Positions 60,416 to 64,000 of a stretch of 64,000 nt of DNA are shown here, piece by piece. The first letter of the stretch is position 1, and the number at the start of each line of letters is the position of its first letter. The DNA is from CBDBJR01 sp965206445 (lineage in GTDB: Bacteria; Pseudomonadota; Gammaproteobacteria; Arenicellales; Poriferihabitantaceae), in assembly GCA_965206445.1 (NCBI GenBank), contig CBDBJR010000002.1, forward strand, positions 2,728,001 through 2,792,000. The letters are read 5' to 3'. The notes beneath the pieces are model-generated. The model was not told the DNA's origin, did not search any database, and saw only the letters and a list, made by a program, of their open reading frames with translations. Position numbers and translations under genes: made by a program.

Positions 60416-61813
60416 TTATTGCACCGCCGGCCGGTCGAACCAGGCCAGCTTGTCGTGCAGGGACACCACCGAGCCGACAATCAGCAAGGCCGGCGATTCG
60501 ATGTTTTCAGCGGCCACCCGCGCCGGCATCGTCGCCAGGGTCGCCGTCAGCACCCGCTGATCCAATTGCGTCCCCTTCTCGATCAGCGCAATCGGCCAGG
60601 CCGACGGGAGGCCGTGCCGTATCAGCTGCCGACAGATTTCAGCGACGCTATGCAGCCCCATATAAAACACCAGGGTTTGATTTTCAGCCGCCAATTGCGG
60701 CCAGTTCAATTGCAGCTGACCGTCCCGGGTCTGCCCGGCAACAAAACAAACCGATTGCGCATGGTCGCGGTGGGTCAGCGGGATGCCGGCGTAGCAGGAG
60801 CAGCCGTTCGCCGAGGTCACGCCGGGGATCACCTGAAACGGGATATTGTGCGCGCTCAACTGCTCGATTTCCTCGCCGCCACGCCCGAACACAAACGGGT
60901 CGCCGCCCTTGATGCGCGCCACCCGCTTGCCCTGTTGGGCCAGCTTGACCAGCAATGCGTTGATGTCCTCCTGCGGCACGTGATGCCGGCTACGCTGCTT
61001 GCCGGCATAAATCAGCTCGGTGCGCTCGTCCAGCAAGTGCAGAATTTTGTCCGACACCAGCCGGTCGTGGATCACCACGTCGGCTTTTTGCAGCAGCCGA
61101 AAGGCGCGCAGCGTCAGCAGATCCGGGTCGCCCGGCCCGGCGCCGATCAGATACACCTCACCGGTTTGCCGCACCGTATCGGGGGCGCGAATGGCGCGCT
61201 CGAGCAGCCGTTCGGCCTGCTCCATGCGGCCGGAAAACACGCTTTCAGCCACCACCCCTTGCAGCACCCGCTGCCAGAACTGACTGCGCCGCTCGGCCTG
61301 CGGGATCGCCGTGCGGACTTTTTTTCTGAAGCGGCCAACCAGACCGGCCAGCCGGCCGTAGCCGCTCGGAATCAGCGCATTGATGCGCTGGCTCAGCAGG
61401 CGCGACAATATCGGCGAAGCGCTGCCGCTGGATACCGTGATCATCAGCGGGTGGCGATCGATCACCGAGGGAAACGCCACATCGCATAAGCCGGCGTCGT
61501 CGACCACGTTGACCAAAACACCCAGCCGCCGGCAATCCGCCGCCACCTGCCGGTTAACCCCGCGGTCATCGGTCGCCGCCACCACCAGATCGAGCCCGGC
61601 GGCAATATCGCCCGCTCGATAGGCGCGCTGCGTTATGCTGCCACCGTGCTGCAATACCGTCTCGCGCAGCGGCGGCTGCACCTCGACGGCAACCACGTCA
61701 ACCACGGCGCCGGCCTGCAGCAACGCGGCGACTCTGCGAGCGGCAATCCGGCCCGCGCCCACCATCAGGCAGCGCTTGCCGGAAAATCGGTGCAACAGCG
61801 GCAGCAGTCTCAT
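60416..61813 (-). CDS. cysG: Siroheme synthase (CysG)
   Basis: Trifunctional protein of 465 residues. The N-terminal precorrin-2 dehydrogenase/ferrochelatase part (about 1-205) has GAGRIAARRVAALLQAG near 19-35 and VSSGSASPILSRLL near 127-140. The C-terminal uroporphyrinogen-III methyltransferase part has GAGPGDPDLLTLRA near 223-236, RIKGGDPFVFGRGGEE near 299-314 and PGVTSANGCSCYAGIPLTHR. It makes siroheme and supplies precorrin-2, the precursor for the cobalamin genes next to it. Confidence 0.95.
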   Translation of the reverse strand: MRLLPLLHRFSGKRCLMVGAGRIAARRVAALLQAGAVVDVVAVEVQPPLRETVLQHGGSITQRAYRAGDIAAGLDLVVAATDDRGVNRQVAADCRRLGVLVNVVDDAGLCDVAFPSVIDRHPLMITVSSGSASPILSRLLSQRINALIPSGYGRLAGLVGRFRKKVRTAIPQAERRSQFWQRVLQGVVAESVFSGRMEQAERLLERAIRAPDTVRQTGEVYLIGAGPGDPDLLTLRAFRLLQKADVVIHDRLVSDKILHLLDERTELIYAGKQRSRHHVPQEDINALLVKLAQQGKRVARIKGGDPFVFGRGGEEIEQLSAHNIPFQVIPGVTSANGCSCYAGIPLTHRDHAQSVCFVAGQTRDGQLQLNWPQLAAENQTLVFYMGLHSVAEICRQLIRHGLPSAWPIALIEKGTQLDQRVLTATLATMPARVAAENIESPALLIVGSVVSLHDKLAWFDRPAVQ

Positions 61814-61930
61814 AGCGGCCGATTATACGCCTGCCAGCCGCCCCGGCGGTTCAAACGCAAGCAGATTGCCCGCCATCCGGCAGCCCAATACGCCGATAGT
61901 CGGGATGCGCGAAGCCGGTGGGAAATGTGC

Positions 61931-61950
61931 GCCCGTCAAACGCGACGGGC
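61931..61950 (-). terminator. Possible hairpin after the restriction-subunit gene
   Basis: Seven-base stem GCCCGTC/GACGGGC with a six-base loop, nine bases after the stop codon of the minus-strand helicase gene. No T tract. Confidence 0.35.
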
Positions 61951-61958
61951 CAAGGGGG

Positions 61959-64000
61959 CTAAGGAGATTGATATTCCTGAAAGCCGTCCACCAGCCCGGC
62001 AAAGGATTTTGGCCGATAGCGGTCAAAACCGACCTCATCCACATACACAAAACGGTACGCCGCCGCCGACTGCGCTTGATTCACATCCGCACACCATTGC
62101 CCCAGCCGCGCCATCTTCTGCGGCAGGTCCAACTCTTCCCGGCCTTTGGTTTCGATCACAAAAATTTCCTGTTCGGATTTCTTGACAATGAAATCGGCGA
62201 AGTAATTGGCCAGCTCGCCCCGGGCATTCACATAGTCCAATCGGAAACCCACGGCGTAGTAGTTTTTTGCGTAGGAAACGATGTCGTCGCACCGCTCCAG
62301 CCATTCGGCGAACCGCAATTCCAACGCGCTGTCGCCGATAATCCGGTTGAATACGCTTTTCTGTGGGATGACACATGCTTGCCGCCTGACGACAAACGGC
62401 CGCATCGCCGCAACCCGGATGTGTCCGCGAATTTCGGTATGCCCCTTATCCTGCAAGGTGAGTGCATTTATCTGCCGGGTGAAGGTCTCTATCACGGTTT
62501 GCGTCGCCACCGATTCGGAAAGATTGCGCAGCGTGTTGCGATCGTCCAAATCAACCGGATGCTCGAACAAGTCATCGCGGATGAAGGTTTTGATCTTGTC
62601 GTACACCACATCATACACGCTGACCAATCGCAACTCCTTGATGATCAAACGGCTGAAATAGCCCACGATCGAGCGGTAATCGGAAACACCGGAGGCATCC
62701 AGCACGGTGGCATGACTTTTCTCGGCTTTCGCCAGGTATTGAAAAACAATGTTCCGTTGCTGAGCGGCGTCGAATTGCCGATAGGCAATTTTCCTGTATT
62801 CAAAATTTTTGCTGTCCAGTTGGTCGAGATAATCGTATGCCCGATACACTCTTGGGGCCAGCACCGGAATCAGAATGTCGAGTTGATCGAGTGCCTTGTT
62901 TTCATTTTCCCGCTCCACCTCGATCACCAGCGGCGTTTTAGGGTCGCTGTTTTCGCCCATCTTTTCCCGCTCCAGCGTCACGCCTTCTTGCTCTATCTGT
63001 TCCACAAACTCCATGAAAGCGCCAGTGCCGATCACACTCAGTTTTTCCTCGGCGTCGTTGTCGGGATACATGCGCCGCAACCCCCGTCCCAGAGTTTGCT
63101 CCGGCAGGATGTTGCTCTGTGCAGAATAGGCGCGCAGGCCGACAATGGTCGTCACATTGCGCACATCCCAGCCCTCTTTCAACACCAGCACCGAGACAAT
63201 CGCCTTATAGGGGCTGTCCATAGCGTCAACGTCGTTGGCCTGTTTGCGTAGTTTTTCCAACTCCTCTTTCGCTTTTCCGGAAGACGACTCGGAAATCTCG
63301 CCATTCCTTTTTGTATGAATCACCAGCACGGCATCCTTCAATTCGGAATACGTGTTTTCCAGATATCCGGCCACTTCATCGCAGTTCTTTGTATCGTCGG
63401 TCATCACAAACAAAATCGCTTTCTTGCCCATCTTGCGATGCTCCGCATCCGCCTTGCGCCATTCCATAACGCCGAGATTCAAGTAGTCGGCAAATTTCTC
63501 CGAGAATTTGCTGCTTTTGCGCTCCTCCATTTTTTCGCGGCTGTCGGCGTCCGGAATCACCGGATGCTTCACCACGTTTTGCGCAATCGCCTCCACCAGC
63601 GGATAGTCAGCAACCGTCTGCACAAAAATCGCACGGTTGTTGTGCCGGGGCGTGGCGCTGGTATCCACCTGCAACGCAAGCCCGCCACCCTTCTGCTTCA
63701 ACCCGTTATGGATGTCTTCGATCGACTTGAACCACGCCAACTCGTTGGCGTGGATGTGATGCGCTTCATCGTTGAACACCGCCAACTCATTTATATCGCG
63801 CACGATCACGCCGAGGTCCACTTTCGAATCGGTGGTCGCGCCGGTCGGCTTGGGGCCCAGAAAATAATCCATGGTATTTTCATCATCCGGCGACGGCAGG
63901 AGGTCATCCCCGGAATACACGCGGTGGATGTTGGTCAAAAACAAATTGCCGATGGGGCGCACCACCCGCACCTCGTCCTGCAAATGCACCGCAAGCTGAA
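61959..64000 (-). CDS. DEAH-box helicase/endonuclease, type III restriction Res-like, 5-prime end missing
   Basis: About 680 C-terminal residues are visible; the N-terminus with Walker A lies beyond the right edge. Helicase motif II is NDEAHHIH, motif III is in VDTSATPRH, and motif VI is EQTLGRGLRRMYP. Near the C-terminus, FADFIVKKSEQEIFVIETKG has the D...ExK pattern of a PD-(D/E)xK nuclease. This is the layout of type III restriction Res subunits and related defence helicases. The modification subunit is not in the window; it would be expected upstream, outside. No other defence gene is seen on this side. Confidence 0.85.
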   Translation of the reverse strand, partial: QLAVHLQDEVRVVRPIGNLFLTNIHRVYSGDDLLPSPDDENTMDYFLGPKPTGATTDSKVDLGVIVRDINELAVFNDEAHHIHANELAWFKSIEDIHNGLKQKGGGLALQVDTSATPRHNNRAIFVQTVADYPLVEAIAQNVVKHPVIPDADSREKMEERKSSKFSEKFADYLNLGVMEWRKADAEHRKMGKKAILFVMTDDTKNCDEVAGYLENTYSELKDAVLVIHTKRNGEISESSSGKAKEELEKLRKQANDVDAMDSPYKAIVSVLVLKEGWDVRNVTTIVGLRAYSAQSNILPEQTLGRGLRRMYPDNDAEEKLSVIGTGAFMEFVEQIEQEGVTLEREKMGENSDPKTPLVIEVERENENKALDQLDILIPVLAPRVYRAYDYLDQLDSKNFEYRKIAYRQFDAAQQRNIVFQYLAKAEKSHATVLDASGVSDYRSIVGYFSRLIIKELRLVSVYDVVYDKIKTFIRDDLFEHPVDLDDRNTLRNLSESVATQTVIETFTRQINALTLQDKGHTEIRGHIRVAAMRPFVVRRQACVIPQKSVFNRIIGDSALELRFAEWLERCDDIVSYAKNYYAVGFRLDYVNARGELANYFADFIVKKSEQEIFVIETKGREELDLPQKMARLGQWCADVNQAQSAAAYRFVYVDEVGFDRYRPKSFAGLVDGFQEYQSP

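Overview
The window is a GC-rich chromosome segment from a gammaproteobacterium. The evidence is the gene content and order of the core blocks: lptF-lptG beside pepA-holC-valS, then gluQ, cysG, proS and a cold-shock gene. The many CoA-dependent catabolic genes, the Rieske and TauD-type oxygenases and the methylamine/carnitine-type genes suggest an aerobe living on host-derived or marine organic compounds. Species cannot be named from sequence alone. No recognisable DNA-binding transcription regulator is encoded anywhere in the 64 kb.

Layout. Positions 1-9.2 kb hold a minus-strand cluster for quaternary-amine catabolism: an MttB-type methyltransferase (cut by the window edge), a choline-dehydrogenase-like GMC flavoenzyme, a Cys/Met-metabolism PLP lyase, CaiD, an ADP-forming acyl-CoA ligase, an acyl-CoA dehydrogenase, and a carnitine dehydrogenase fused to a hotdog thioesterase. 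Together they could take gamma-butyrobetaine or carnitine to glycine betaine. Positions 9.2-21.5 kb are an accessory surface-polysaccharide region: two sulfotransferases, tRNA-Arg(CCG), a nucleotide-sugar epimerase and dehydrogenase, three glycosyltransferase-type genes and a TauD-type dioxygenase. It contains an IS481-type element, two IS5-type transposase remnants, a broken gene and a sequence module present three times. From about 14 to 21.4 kb it is visibly AT-richer than its surroundings, apart from the gluQ block near 18 kb, which points to horizontal transfer.

Positions 21.5-45.7 kb are mostly housekeeping: NAD(P)HX repair (nnr), Dps, an SDR, a TPP riboswitch with thiBPQ, a beta-hydroxyacid dehydrogenase, lptG-lptF, pepA, holC, valS, an NYN-OST-HTH protein, a TlpA-type thioredoxin, a Rieske oxygenase with a thioesterase, threonine aldolase, a rhizobial-type asparaginase, proS and a cold-shock gene. 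Positions 45.7-57.5 kb hold a roughly 570-base stretch without a convincing gene, a flavin reductase-like protein, a thioredoxin-like protein, a dual CDGSH protein, an enoyl-CoA hydratase, and a minus-strand operon made of a complete Liv-type ABC importer flanked by two different acyl-CoA ligases. Positions 57.8-61.8 kb carry cobQ, cbiB and cysG (corrinoid and siroheme). The right edge holds most of a DEAH helicase/PD-(D/E)xK restriction subunit, cut by the window end.

Many long open frames opposite valS, the acyl-CoA ligases and the glycosyltransferase gene are by-products of high GC content and are left out.
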